Source: Caldilineaceae bacterium (GTDB lineage: Bacteria; Chloroflexota; Anaerolineae; Caldilineales; Caldilineaceae). From it: DNA of 5,166 bases. Positions 1-5,166 of this stretch are shown here, one piece after another. Position 1 is the first letter of the stretch, and every line of letters starts with the position of its first letter. The stretch lies in assembly GCA_024643705.1 (NCBI GenBank), contig JAHEML010000344.1, forward strand, positions 1-5,166, given 5' to 3'. The translations under genes and the position numbers were made by a program. The notes under the pieces are model-generated. The model had not been told where the DNA came from. It ran no database searches and saw only the letters and a program-made list of their open reading frames with translations.

Positions 1-126
1 AACGGCTTCAATGGACCCTACATGATGGACCACACGCCCAAATTCCCTGTCGAACGTTCCGAGTGGCTGGGCAAAGCCTATGCTAATGGCTACATTCGGG
101 CGTTGATTCAAACAGTCTACGGGTAG
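1..126 (+). CDS. C-terminal end of an unidentified protein (5'-truncated)
   Basis: Frame 1 is open from the left edge and reads 41 residues, beginning NGFNGPYMMDHTPKFPVERS and ending GYIRALIQTVYG, to a TAG at 124-126. The codon choice looks like that of the neighbouring genes. The reading ends just before a strong palindromic terminator, which supports a real gene end. The tail looks like a soluble, amphipathic helix (roughly WLGKAYANGYIRALIQ), with no membrane segment. I do not recognise the family from this fragment, and the catalytic or binding part must lie upstream of the window. The convergent downstream neighbour is the DUF1992 gene, so this gene belongs to a different transcription unit from everything to its right. 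Confidence 0.75.
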   Translation, partial: NGFNGPYMMDHTPKFPVERSEWLGKAYANGYIRALIQTVYG

Positions 127-131
127 GGGAT

Positions 132-146
132 AGCGGCCCGGCCGCT
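132..146. repeat. Short GC-rich inverted repeat after the first stop codon
   Basis: The sequence AGCGGCC-C-GGCCGCT has 7-bp arms around a single central base. It lies 5 bp after the stop of the left gene and just ahead of the large palindrome. In RNA the innermost pairs could not close on a one-base loop, so the real hairpin would be shorter. No T-tract follows it directly. It may assist termination or protect the 3' end, or it may be chance in GC-rich sequence. Confidence 0.4.
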
Positions 147-157
147 TCTGTGGTGAA

Positions 158-219
158 CGAATCATGAAACAAAAAACGTGAGAGCACCGGTGCTCTCACG
201 TTTTTTGTTTCATGATTCG
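158..219. terminator. Perfect 62-bp palindrome, probable bidirectional intrinsic terminator
   Basis: Positions 158-219 are exactly self-complementary about a centre between 188 and 189: 31-bp arms with no mismatch and no unpaired centre. The core at 177-200 is GC-rich (CGTGAGAGCACC and its complement). It is flanked by A6 at 171-176 on the left and T6 at 201-206 on the right, so RNA from either strand gives a strong stem followed by a U-tract. It starts 32 bp after the stop of the left plus-strand gene and lies 31 bp beyond the stop of the convergent minus-strand DUF1992 gene, as expected for a shared terminator. The outer arms (158-170 and 207-219) extend complementarity beyond what a terminator needs. 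Confidence 0.88.
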
Positions 220-249
220 GATTGCGAAATTTAGTTTTGGGTGGGAGAC

Positions 250-819
250 TTATCGCCCCTCGTCCAGCCGCTCTGGAGCGCCAATGCGACTCAATTCTTC
301 GGCCAGATGCAGACGCAGCAACTCCAACCGCCAGATGGGCAAGATCAGGTTCAAATTGAGGATGCGGCTGTTGAGTTTGGCGATCTGCGTCCTCCAGGTG
401 GAAATCTGCTCATTCCAGCGCCGGGACAGCCGTTCTCGATCCCCATTCGCAGCAGACCAATCCTCCTGCATCCATCCCCAACGTTGGGTCATATCCCCCC
501 GAAATGCCTCGATATCTTCCAACAGTTTCTTGCGGTCACCGATCCAAATCGGCGTGGCATCATTGTTTTTTAGAATACTGTTCGCCATCGCCATATCCGA
601 TGGCTCGTTGGGGTTTTCGTTCAGTTTCAGGGGCTTGCCTTTGCCAGGCAGATTATCGAACGCGCCTTCGCGCATGGCCTCTTCGATCCGATTGGAGATA
701 AAATCCTGCCATTCGTCTTGGCCGCGGGGGTGGCGGGCAGTTGCGGGTGGAACCTGGGCAGCATTTTGCCGTTCGGCGCGGAGTTGGCTGGGGCTAAGGG
801 GTTTGGGCTTTTCGGCCAT
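250..819 (-). CDS. DUF1992 (DnaJC28-like) domain protein
   Basis: This 189-residue protein of unknown biochemical function carries the DUF1992 domain, also found in the DnaJ-homologue subfamily C member 28 proteins but here without a J domain. The domain spans about residues 37-105. Its hallmark FDNLPGKGKPL is at 54-64, preceded by the helix ISNRIEEAMREG and followed by MANSILKNNDATPIWI. Residues 1-35 are polar and proline-containing, probably disordered. Residues 105-185 are charged, helical and possibly coiled-coil, ending in a leucine-rich helix (RLELLRLHLAEELSRIG). There is no signal peptide or membrane segment, so it should be cytoplasmic. I chose the ATG at 817-819 because GGAGG (828-832) lies 8 nt upstream; an in-frame ATG at 885 would add 22 residues unlike the family. 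It runs convergently to the left gene and divergently to the protease gene. Confidence 0.88.
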   Translation of the reverse strand: MAEKPKPLSPSQLRAERQNAAQVPPATARHPRGQDEWQDFISNRIEEAMREGAFDNLPGKGKPLKLNENPNEPSDMAMANSILKNNDATPIWIGDRKKLLEDIEAFRGDMTQRWGWMQEDWSAANGDRERLSRRWNEQISTWRTQIAKLNSRILNLNLILPIWRLELLRLHLAEELSRIGAPERLDEGR

Positions 820-827
820 TGGTATCG

Positions 828-832
828 CCTCC
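828..832 (-). promoter_or_regulatory. Ribosome binding site of the DUF1992 gene
   Basis: Read on the minus strand this is GGAGG, 8 nt before the ATG at 819-817. It is a strong Shine-Dalgarno match, and it decides the start against the further upstream in-frame ATG at 885-883. Confidence 0.8.
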
Positions 833-846
833 GGTTTCAAAAAGGA

Positions 847-879
847 CACGGATTTGCCCGGATGGATCGGCACGGATTT
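847..879. repeat. Degenerate CACGGAT repeat cluster in the divergent intergenic region
   Basis: The 9-mer CACGGATTT occurs at 847-855 and again at 871-879, with an intermediate CCCGGAT at 857-863. On the minus strand it reads as spaced ATCCGTG words. It lies between the start of the DUF1992 gene and the protease gene, upstream of both. It could be a binding site for a regulator, or one copy of a dispersed intergenic repeat. The sequence alone does not separate these. Confidence 0.4.
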
Positions 880-925
880 TCTCACCTTCCATCCTACGGG
901 AAATGTACCACTCGTGGAGACGATC

Positions 926-953
926 TGGAAAATTTCTCGACCCGTGATAGACT
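926..953 (+). promoter_or_regulatory. Candidate promoter of the CPBP protease gene
   Basis: TGGAAA (926-931, four of six to TTGACA) is followed after 16 nt by TAGACT (948-953, four of six to TATAAT). A TG at 945-946 gives an extended -10. Transcription would start near 960, leaving only a short leader before the ATG at 972. The match is modest and could be chance. Confidence 0.35.
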
Positions 954-962
954 ACTGGAATG

Positions 963-966
963 GGAG
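963..966 (+). promoter_or_regulatory. Ribosome binding site that fixes the CPBP protease start
   Basis: GGAG (within GGGAG, 962-966) ends 5 nt before the ATG at 972-974. The alternative in-frame ATG at 960 overlaps this site and has no Shine-Dalgarno sequence of its own, so the 972 start is preferred. Confidence 0.6.
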
Positions 967-971
967 AAAGA

Positions 972-1943
972 ATGACAGGAGTTTTCTGGAACCGGAGCGA
1001 AGAGCGACCGCGGGCCGGCTGGCGGATGCTGATCTTTGGCCTGCTGCTGTTCATACTAAGTACACTGTTGCTGACGCCGCTTTTCCTGGCGACAGACCCC
1101 CTGCTGGCTCGGCTTTCGCGCGCGTTGGCGCTGGAGATCAGCCGGAGCTTCGATGGCCTTATCACTACACTTTCGATCACCGGCGCGGCGGCTCTAACGG
1201 GCTGGCTGCTGGATCGACGGCCTTTTGCCAACTTTGGCTTTCATCTGTCCCAGCGTTGGTGGCTCGATTTTGGCTTTGGGCTGGCCCTGGGTGGGGTGCT
1301 GATGGCGGGTATCTTTGGTGTGGAACTCGCGCTGGGCTGGGTGACGGTGACGGAAGTCTGGCGTTCGGTGGGCGGCTTCTCGTTTCCAGTGGCAATTCTC
1401 ATTCCGGCCATCGCTTTTCTCTTTGTGGGCTACTACGAGGAACTGCTGGTGCGGGGCTACCTGCTGCGCAACCTGGCAGAGGGGTTGAACGGGCATCGGC
1501 TTGATTCCCGTTGGGCGGTGACGATTGCGTGGCTCCTCACGTCTGCCCTCTTTGGTTTTCTACATGCGGGCAACCCCAACGCCACTTTTATCAGTTCGTT
1601 TAACATCGGGCTAGCCGGTCTTTTTCTGGGATTGGGCATTCTGCTCACAGGTGAACTGGCGATCCCCATTGGTCTGCACATCGCCTGGAACTTTTTTCAG
1701 GGAAATGTCTTTGGCTTCCCGGTCAGCGGGCTGCGGGTGAGCGAGGCAACGGCAATTGCCATCCAACAGAGCGGGCCGCCGCTTTGGACAGGTGGCGCGT
1801 TTGGGCCGGAGGCTGGGCTGATTGGGCTGATCGCCATTGCGGTTGGCAGTGGGCTGGCTCTGCTGTGGGTGCGCTGGCGCAGGGGGCCGATTGCCGTTCA
1901 TGCACCATTTGCCGAATACAGGCAAAACACGCAGCGCGGATGA
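972..1943 (+). CDS. CPBP-family (CAAX protease/Abi) intramembrane metalloprotease
   Basis: This 323-residue integral membrane protein is of the family that includes Rce1-type CAAX proteases and bacteriocin-immunity proteins. All three family motifs are present: EELLVRG with E156, E157 and R161; FGFLH with F194 and H198; and HIAWN with H236 and N240. In the family these residues form the metal and catalytic site within the membrane. I count about eight hydrophobic segments, near 17-39, 62-80, 97-122, 136-155, 183-198, 206-227, 229-249 and 282-302. The active-site motifs fall at the fourth, fifth and seventh. The N-terminus is short and basic, and the C-terminal tail is polar (WRRGP onward). 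The motifs being intact predicts an active enzyme, but the substrate is unknown: prenylated proteins, small peptides or immunity roles are all possible. It ends 70 bp before argH and shows no functional link to it. Confidence 0.9.
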   Translation: MTGVFWNRSEERPRAGWRMLIFGLLLFILSTLLLTPLFLATDPLLARLSRALALEISRSFDGLITTLSITGAAALTGWLLDRRPFANFGFHLSQRWWLDFGFGLALGGVLMAGIFGVELALGWVTVTEVWRSVGGFSFPVAILIPAIAFLFVGYYEELLVRGYLLRNLAEGLNGHRLDSRWAVTIAWLLTSALFGFLHAGNPNATFISSFNIGLAGLFLGLGILLTGELAIPIGLHIAWNFFQGNVFGFPVSGLRVSEATAIAIQQSGPPLWTGGAFGPEAGLIGLIAIAVGSGLALLWVRWRRGPIAVHAPFAEYRQNTQRG

Positions 1944-2001
1944 CGCAGAAGCTCCATCCCGTCTGTGTAAAACCGTCTATTTCTTTTCCATGACTGAGGC
2001 T

Positions 2002-2010
2002 TGGTATTAT
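2002..2010 (+). promoter_or_regulatory. Extended -10-like sequence just before argH
   Basis: TGGTATTAT matches an extended -10 (TGnTATAAT) in eight of its nine positions counting the free one. It ends only 3 nt before the argH ATG at 2014, and no good -35 is seen at 15-18 nt upstream. If used, transcription would begin at or inside the start codon, giving a near-leaderless message. AT-rich sequence near a start codon often produces such matches by chance. Confidence 0.2.
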
Positions 2011-2013
2011 TTT

Positions 2014-3390
2014 ATGTCTACAAAATTGTGGGGCGGCCGTTTTACCGGGGCCAACGACCCGCTGATGGAAGCATTCAACGCATCCATCGGTTTTGACAAG
2101 CGCATGTGGCAGGCGGACATTACCGGCAGCCAGGCCTATGCACTGGCATTGGCTCGGTCGGGCATCATCAGCGGCAACGAAGCGGAAACATTGGTCGAGG
2201 GGCTGGAGCAGGTGGCCGCCGAATGGGCAGCGAGCACATTTGAGTTGCGCCCCGGCGACGAGGACATTCATACAGCCAACGAGCGACGGCTGACCGAATT
2301 GCTGGGCGATGTGGCGGGCAAACTGCACACAGGGCGCAGCCGCAACGACCAGGTAGCCACAGACACCCGGCTTTGGCTCTTGGGCGAAATTGTCCACCTA
2401 CGTACCCACCTGCGGGAGATGATCCGCACGGCAGTGGAGCGGGCTGCCGCCGAGATCGACCTGTTGATGCCCGGCTACACCCATCTACAACCGGCCCAGC
2501 CCACCCGCTGGAGCCACTGGATTCTGAGCCACGCCTGGGCCTGGCAACGGGACGCGGCTCGGTTGGACGAATTGACTCAGCGTGTCAGCTCGTTGCCCCT
2601 GGGCAGCGGCGCGCTGGCGGGCAATCCGTTTGATGTGGATCGCGACTTTCTGGCTGGGCAACTGGGTTTTGCATCGGTGGCAGACAACAGCTTGGACGCG
2701 GTAAGCGACCGGGATTTTGTGGCCGAGTTCCTCTTCTGGGCCAGCTTGACCATGATCCATCTAAGCCGCTGGTCCGAGGATCTGATTATCTACAGCAGCC
2801 GGGAATTTGGCTTTGTGGAGGTAGCAGATGCCTATAGCACAGGCAGCAGCCTGATGCCCCAAAAGAAGAATCCGGATTCGTTGGAGTTATTGCGGGGCAA
2901 ATCGGGCCGGGTCTTTGGCGAACTGAGCGGTTTTTTGATGACGATGAAAGGGTTGCCCAGCACATTTAACAAGGATTTGCAGGAGGACAAGGAGCCGCTC
3001 TACGATGCGGTGGATACCTTGCGGGATTCGTTGCAAATTGCAGGTGGCGTGCTGGCGACACTGACAGTCAATACCGAAAAGATGGCCGCGTCTCTTGTGC
3101 CCGAAATGCTGGCAACCGACTTGGCCGAATATCTGGTGCGCAAAGGAATCCCCTTCCGCGAGACCCATCATGTTGCTGGCGCTGCCGTGCGTCTGGCCGA
3201 AGAAAAGGGGGTGCGCCTCTCTGCACTCAGCGCGGCAGAGTTGCGACCGTTGCACCCAGCCTTCGATGAAGACGTGGCAGATGTGTGGAGCTTCGAGCGC
3301 AGTGTGGAACAACGTTCGGCATCGGGAGGCAGCAGCCGCAGTGCAGTCAAGGCCCAAATTGAGGCCCTGGACAAGTGGTTGGCGCAATAG
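2014..3390 (+). CDS. argH: Argininosuccinate lyase
   Basis: This cytoplasmic enzyme splits L-argininosuccinate into L-arginine and fumarate, the last step of arginine biosynthesis. At 458 residues it has the usual family length and belongs to the aspartase/fumarase superfamily. Visible motifs are KLWGGRF (4-10), DEDIHTANERRL (82-93), TGRSRNDQV (106-114), GYTHLQPAQPTRWSHW (154-169, with the conserved His157), and the fumarate-lyase signature GSSLMPQKKNP (277-287) with the catalytic-loop Ser pair 278-279. The C-terminus (VEQRSASGGSSRSAV) is also typical. The ATG at 2014 gives the standard N-terminus; the in-frame ATG at 1990 adds eight unconserved residues. No good Shine-Dalgarno is seen, only GAGG 14 nt upstream. 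No other arginine gene is adjacent. The sequence resembles animal ASL more than the E. coli-type enzyme. Confidence 0.96.
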   Translation: MSTKLWGGRFTGANDPLMEAFNASIGFDKRMWQADITGSQAYALALARSGIISGNEAETLVEGLEQVAAEWAASTFELRPGDEDIHTANERRLTELLGDVAGKLHTGRSRNDQVATDTRLWLLGEIVHLRTHLREMIRTAVERAAAEIDLLMPGYTHLQPAQPTRWSHWILSHAWAWQRDAARLDELTQRVSSLPLGSGALAGNPFDVDRDFLAGQLGFASVADNSLDAVSDRDFVAEFLFWASLTMIHLSRWSEDLIIYSSREFGFVEVADAYSTGSSLMPQKKNPDSLELLRGKSGRVFGELSGFLMTMKGLPSTFNKDLQEDKEPLYDAVDTLRDSLQIAGGVLATLTVNTEKMAASLVPEMLATDLAEYLVRKGIPFRETHHVAGAAVRLAEEKGVRLSALSAAELRPLHPAFDEDVADVWSFERSVEQRSASGGSSRSAVKAQIEALDKWLAQ

Positions 3391-3436
3391 CCCCAATTGA
3401 GCCAGACGCAAGATTAGGAATCTATTTTGTGCCAAG

Positions 3437-3465
3437 TTGACAAAGCAGGGGAAAGTTGCTAGGAT
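3437..3465 (+). promoter_or_regulatory. Strong sigma-70-type promoter for the opp/dpp ATPase operon
   Basis: A perfect -35 TTGACA (3437-3442) is separated by exactly 17 nt from TAGGAT (3460-3465), which keeps the key first T, second A and last T of the -10. TG at 3457-3458 makes it an extended -10. Transcription should start near 3472, 47 bp clear of the argH stop at the -35. It points at the ATPase genes, giving a leader of roughly 208 nt. Confidence 0.6.
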
Positions 3466-3471
3466 AGCGCC

Positions 3472-3679
3472 AGACTTTGGTCGAAATCTGCTTGTCCAGG
3501 AGCGACTTTGATTCCTCATTGCTCCTTAACTGAAATTTTTGGATATGCATTGGACTCCCTCACAAATGCAGTCCGGCCCCATGTTTAAGAGATAGGATGT
3601 TCTACTGCATTCGCAACCAATTTGCCCGCCCGTGGCGAACGTGCGACGACACTCCATTCATCCCAGGAATAGGCCTCAT
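3472..3679 (+). other. Long 5' leader of the opp/dpp ATPase operon
   Basis: About 208 nt lie between the predicted transcription start and the ATG at 3680, with no convincing gene. Several short inverted repeats can be seen: AGGAGC (3498-3503) with GCTCCT (3521-3526), followed eight bases later by A3T5; and TGCAT (3546-3550) with ATGCA (3566-3570), which would compete with GGACT (3552-3556) pairing AGTCC (3570-3574). I recognise no known riboswitch consensus or T-box. The leader may hold a cis-acting RNA or simply be untranslated spacer. Confidence 0.4.
3665..3673 (+). promoter_or_regulatory. Weak ribosome binding site of the oppD-type gene
   Basis: AGGAATAGG contains AGGA at 3665-3668 (11 nt from the ATG at 3680) and AGG at 3671-3673 (6 nt). 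Either could pair with the 16S 3' end. It supports the ATG at 3680 over an in-frame GTG at 3632, which would add 16 residues not typical of the family. Confidence 0.5.
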
Positions 3680-4705
3680 ATGGCAAAACTGCTAGAAGTA
3701 TCGAACCTCAAGACCCAATTTTTTACCCAAGATGGTATTGTCCATGCGGTCAATGGAATCTCCTATCAGGTTGACCAAGGAGAAACCCTGGCTATTGTGG
3801 GGGAATCTGGCAGCGGCAAAAGTGTCGGCGTCATGTCGCTGATCCGGCTGATTCCGGAACCGCCGGGCAAGATTGTTGATGGGCAGGTGATGTTTGATGG
3901 ACAGGATTTGCTGAAGCTTACGGAAAACGAATTGCGCAGCATCCGGGGCAATCGCATTGCCATGATCTTTCAAGACCCCATGACATCGCTCAACCCAGTG
4001 TTGACGATTGGGCGTCAGATCACTGAGGCCCTGGAGTTACACCTGAACATGGGTCGGGAAGAGAGCCGAAAAAGAGCCATTGATTTGCTCGAATTGGTGG
4101 GTATTCCTGGTGCGGCTTCTCGGTTGGATGATTATCCTCACCAGTTTTCGGGTGGTATGCGCCAGCGGGTGATGATTGCGATGGGCTTGAGTTGTGATCC
4201 CCAATTGCTGATTGCCGATGAACCAACAACAGCGTTGGATGTTACCATTCAGGCACAAATTGTCGATTTGGTGGGCCGGCTGAAAAAAGAATTGGGGATG
4301 GCGATCATCTGGATTACCCATGATCTGGGCGTGGTTGCAGGCATGGCAGATCGGGTCATTGTGATGTACTCGGGATTTGTGGTGGAAGAAGCATCTGTGG
4401 CCGAACTCTACGCCCGACCGCGGCACCCCTACACACTAGGGCTTCTGCGCTCGATTCCCCGCCTGGACTTGGGCCGACAAAAGAGGCTCATTCCCATCGA
4501 CGGTCTACCCCCAGACCTGCTTGACCCGCCCAGCCATTGCCCATTTGCCCCGCGCTGTGTCTTCGCTGTTGACAAATGTTGGCAAGAAAACCCAACCCTG
4601 ACATCTGTGGGCACGGATCACAAAACAGCCTGTTGGGTTGATATTTCCAATGTTGATATTTATAACCCGAAGACAGACCAGGAAAATGTCGAGGTCGTTT
4701 CATGA
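3680..4705 (+). CDS. Oligopeptide/dipeptide ABC transporter ATP-binding protein, OppD/DppD type
   Basis: This 341-residue ATPase is the peripheral cytoplasmic subunit that powers import of peptides or related solutes (nickel and sugar members exist, so the substrate is not fixed). Motifs are all intact: Walker A GESGSGKS (41-48), Q-loop IFQDP (Q98), ABC signature FSGGMRQR (156-163), Walker B LLIADEP (176-182, E181 catalytic) and H-loop H214. The C-terminal oligopeptide-transporter region contains HPYTLGLLRSIPRL (249-262) and a cysteine set C287, C293, C300 and C318 that matches the [4Fe-4S] motif known in some DppD/OppD proteins. Length is normal for the family. The last 20 or so residues are a polar tail. 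The stop overlaps the next ATPase gene by ATGA, indicating translational coupling. No permease gene precedes it. Confidence 0.95.
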   Translation: MAKLLEVSNLKTQFFTQDGIVHAVNGISYQVDQGETLAIVGESGSGKSVGVMSLIRLIPEPPGKIVDGQVMFDGQDLLKLTENELRSIRGNRIAMIFQDPMTSLNPVLTIGRQITEALELHLNMGREESRKRAIDLLELVGIPGAASRLDDYPHQFSGGMRQRVMIAMGLSCDPQLLIADEPTTALDVTIQAQIVDLVGRLKKELGMAIIWITHDLGVVAGMADRVIVMYSGFVVEEASVAELYARPRHPYTLGLLRSIPRLDLGRQKRLIPIDGLPPDLLDPPSHCPFAPRCVFAVDKCWQENPTLTSVGTDHKTACWVDISNVDIYNPKTDQENVEVVS

Positions 4706-5166
4706 GCGAGACCACAATGAGCCAGCAGACAACCGCTACAAGCAGCAACGGCGCAGGGGAATCAATCCTCTCGGTACGCAATCTAAAAATGCACTTCCCC
4801 ATCACCAAAGGTGTAGTGATCCAGCGCCAGGTTGGTGCGATCAAAGCCGTAGATGGGCTAAATTTCGATCTTTACCGGGGCGAGACCCTGGGGCTGGTGG
4901 GCGAGTCGGGCTGTGGCAAATCCACCACTGGCCGGGCAATTTTGCAGCTTTACAAGCCAACCGACGGTTCTGTGGTCTTTGAAGGCAAAGAGTTGACCAC
5001 AATCAACAGCGGCGATCTGCGACGGATGCGGCGGCGGATGCAGATGATTTTTCAAGACCCCTATGCCTCTCTCAACCCGCGTATGACCGTGGGTAGCATC
5101 GTGGGCGAACCCCTCGAAGTTCACAATATTGGCTCCAACCGCAAGGAACGCCAAGAGCGTGTGCAG
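4702..5166 (+). CDS. Oligopeptide/dipeptide ABC transporter ATP-binding protein, OppF/DppF type (3'-truncated)
   Basis: The first 155 codons are present and the gene runs off the right edge. The ATG at 4702 overlaps the TGA of the previous gene (ATGA); an ATG at 4717 is an alternative start. After a Ser/Thr/Gln-rich leader of about 20 residues, the family pattern follows: LSVRNLKMHFPI (23-34), AIKAVDGLNFDLYRGETLGLV in outline (46-66), Walker A GESGCGKST (67-75), KPTDGSVVFEG (85-95), and Q-loop MIFQDPYASLNPRM (115-128, Q118). The MHFPI segment, the GCGKST form of Walker A and the QDPYASLNPRM form are typical of the F-type partner rather than the D-type, so the pair would make a heterodimeric ATPase. 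The ABC signature, Walker B and C-terminal region lie beyond the window. Confidence 0.94.
   Translation, partial: MSETTMSQQTTATSSNGAGESILSVRNLKMHFPITKGVVIQRQVGAIKAVDGLNFDLYRGETLGLVGESGCGKSTTGRAILQLYKPTDGSVVFEGKELTTINSGDLRRMRRRMQMIFQDPYASLNPRMTVGSIVGEPLEVHNIGSNRKERQERVQ

Noticed and set aside
891..896. TAGGAT on the minus strand as a -10 for the DUF1992 gene
   Set aside because: No acceptable -35 is found 16-18 nt upstream (around 913-920), so the promoter of this gene is not called.
212..1504. A 430-codon plus-strand open frame through the DUF1992 gene and the first half of the protease gene
   Set aside because: It lies antisense to a recognised family protein and then out of frame in another. 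The translation is rich in Ser, Arg and Trp without any family pattern, and it starts inside the palindrome.
972..1943. Anti-phage (abortive infection) or bacteriocin immunity role for the CPBP protein
   Set aside because: The family was once named Abi, but no toxin, bacteriocin or defence gene is nearby, so only the protease family is asserted.
1723..2397. A 224-codon minus-strand open frame opposite the protease end and the argH start
   Set aside because: Its translation is Cys/Gln/His-rich and unlike any family. It exists because the opposite strand is coding with GC-biased third positions.
3411..3429. Possible argH terminator AGATT-AGG-AATCT followed by ATTTTG
   Set aside because: The stem is five pairs with only one G-C and the T-run is four, which is too weak for an intrinsic terminator. 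Termination of argH remains unexplained.
2887..3519. A 210-codon minus-strand open frame opposite the argH end
   Set aside because: It is antisense to the highly conserved ArgH C-terminal half. No ribosome binding site or family motif was seen.

Overview
The window is an ordinary stretch of bacterial chromosome with moderately GC-rich coding sequence. The gene content suggests a Chloroflexota-like bacterium: an animal-type argininosuccinate lyase, a DUF1992 protein, a CPBP intramembrane protease and Opp/Dpp ABC ATPases. That assignment is a guess from protein style, not proof. I see no rRNA, tRNA, CRISPR array, insertion sequence or phage gene.

Layout, left to right. The last 41 codons of an unidentified plus-strand gene end at 126. 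A perfect, loop-free 62-bp palindrome at 158-219 follows and sits between this gene and a convergent DUF1992 (DnaJC28-like) gene on the minus strand (250-819), so it probably terminates both. A 152-bp divergent intergenic region then separates the DUF1992 gene from a plus-strand CPBP-family membrane protease (972-1943). It carries Shine-Dalgarno sequences for both genes and a degenerate CACGGAT repeat. Seventy bases further on is a complete argininosuccinate lyase gene, argH (2014-3390).

A 289-bp gap after argH holds the best promoter in the window (TTGACA, 17-nt spacer, TAGGAT with an extended TG, 3437-3465) and an unusually long leader of about 200 nt. It leads into an oligopeptide/dipeptide ABC-transporter ATPase gene (oppD/dppD type, 3680-4705). 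That gene overlaps by ATGA with a partner ATPase gene (oppF/dppF type) that runs off the right edge.

The two ATPases would form the cytoplasmic nucleotide-binding heterodimer of one peptide (or related solute) importer. Neither permease nor binding-protein genes are visible, so the unit starts here with its ATPases. The DUF1992 gene, the protease and argH show no obvious shared pathway. I did not find convincing evidence of a new biological system. The points most worth checking are the perfect palindrome, the long opp leader, the cysteine cluster in the OppD-type ATPase and the animal-like ArgH.
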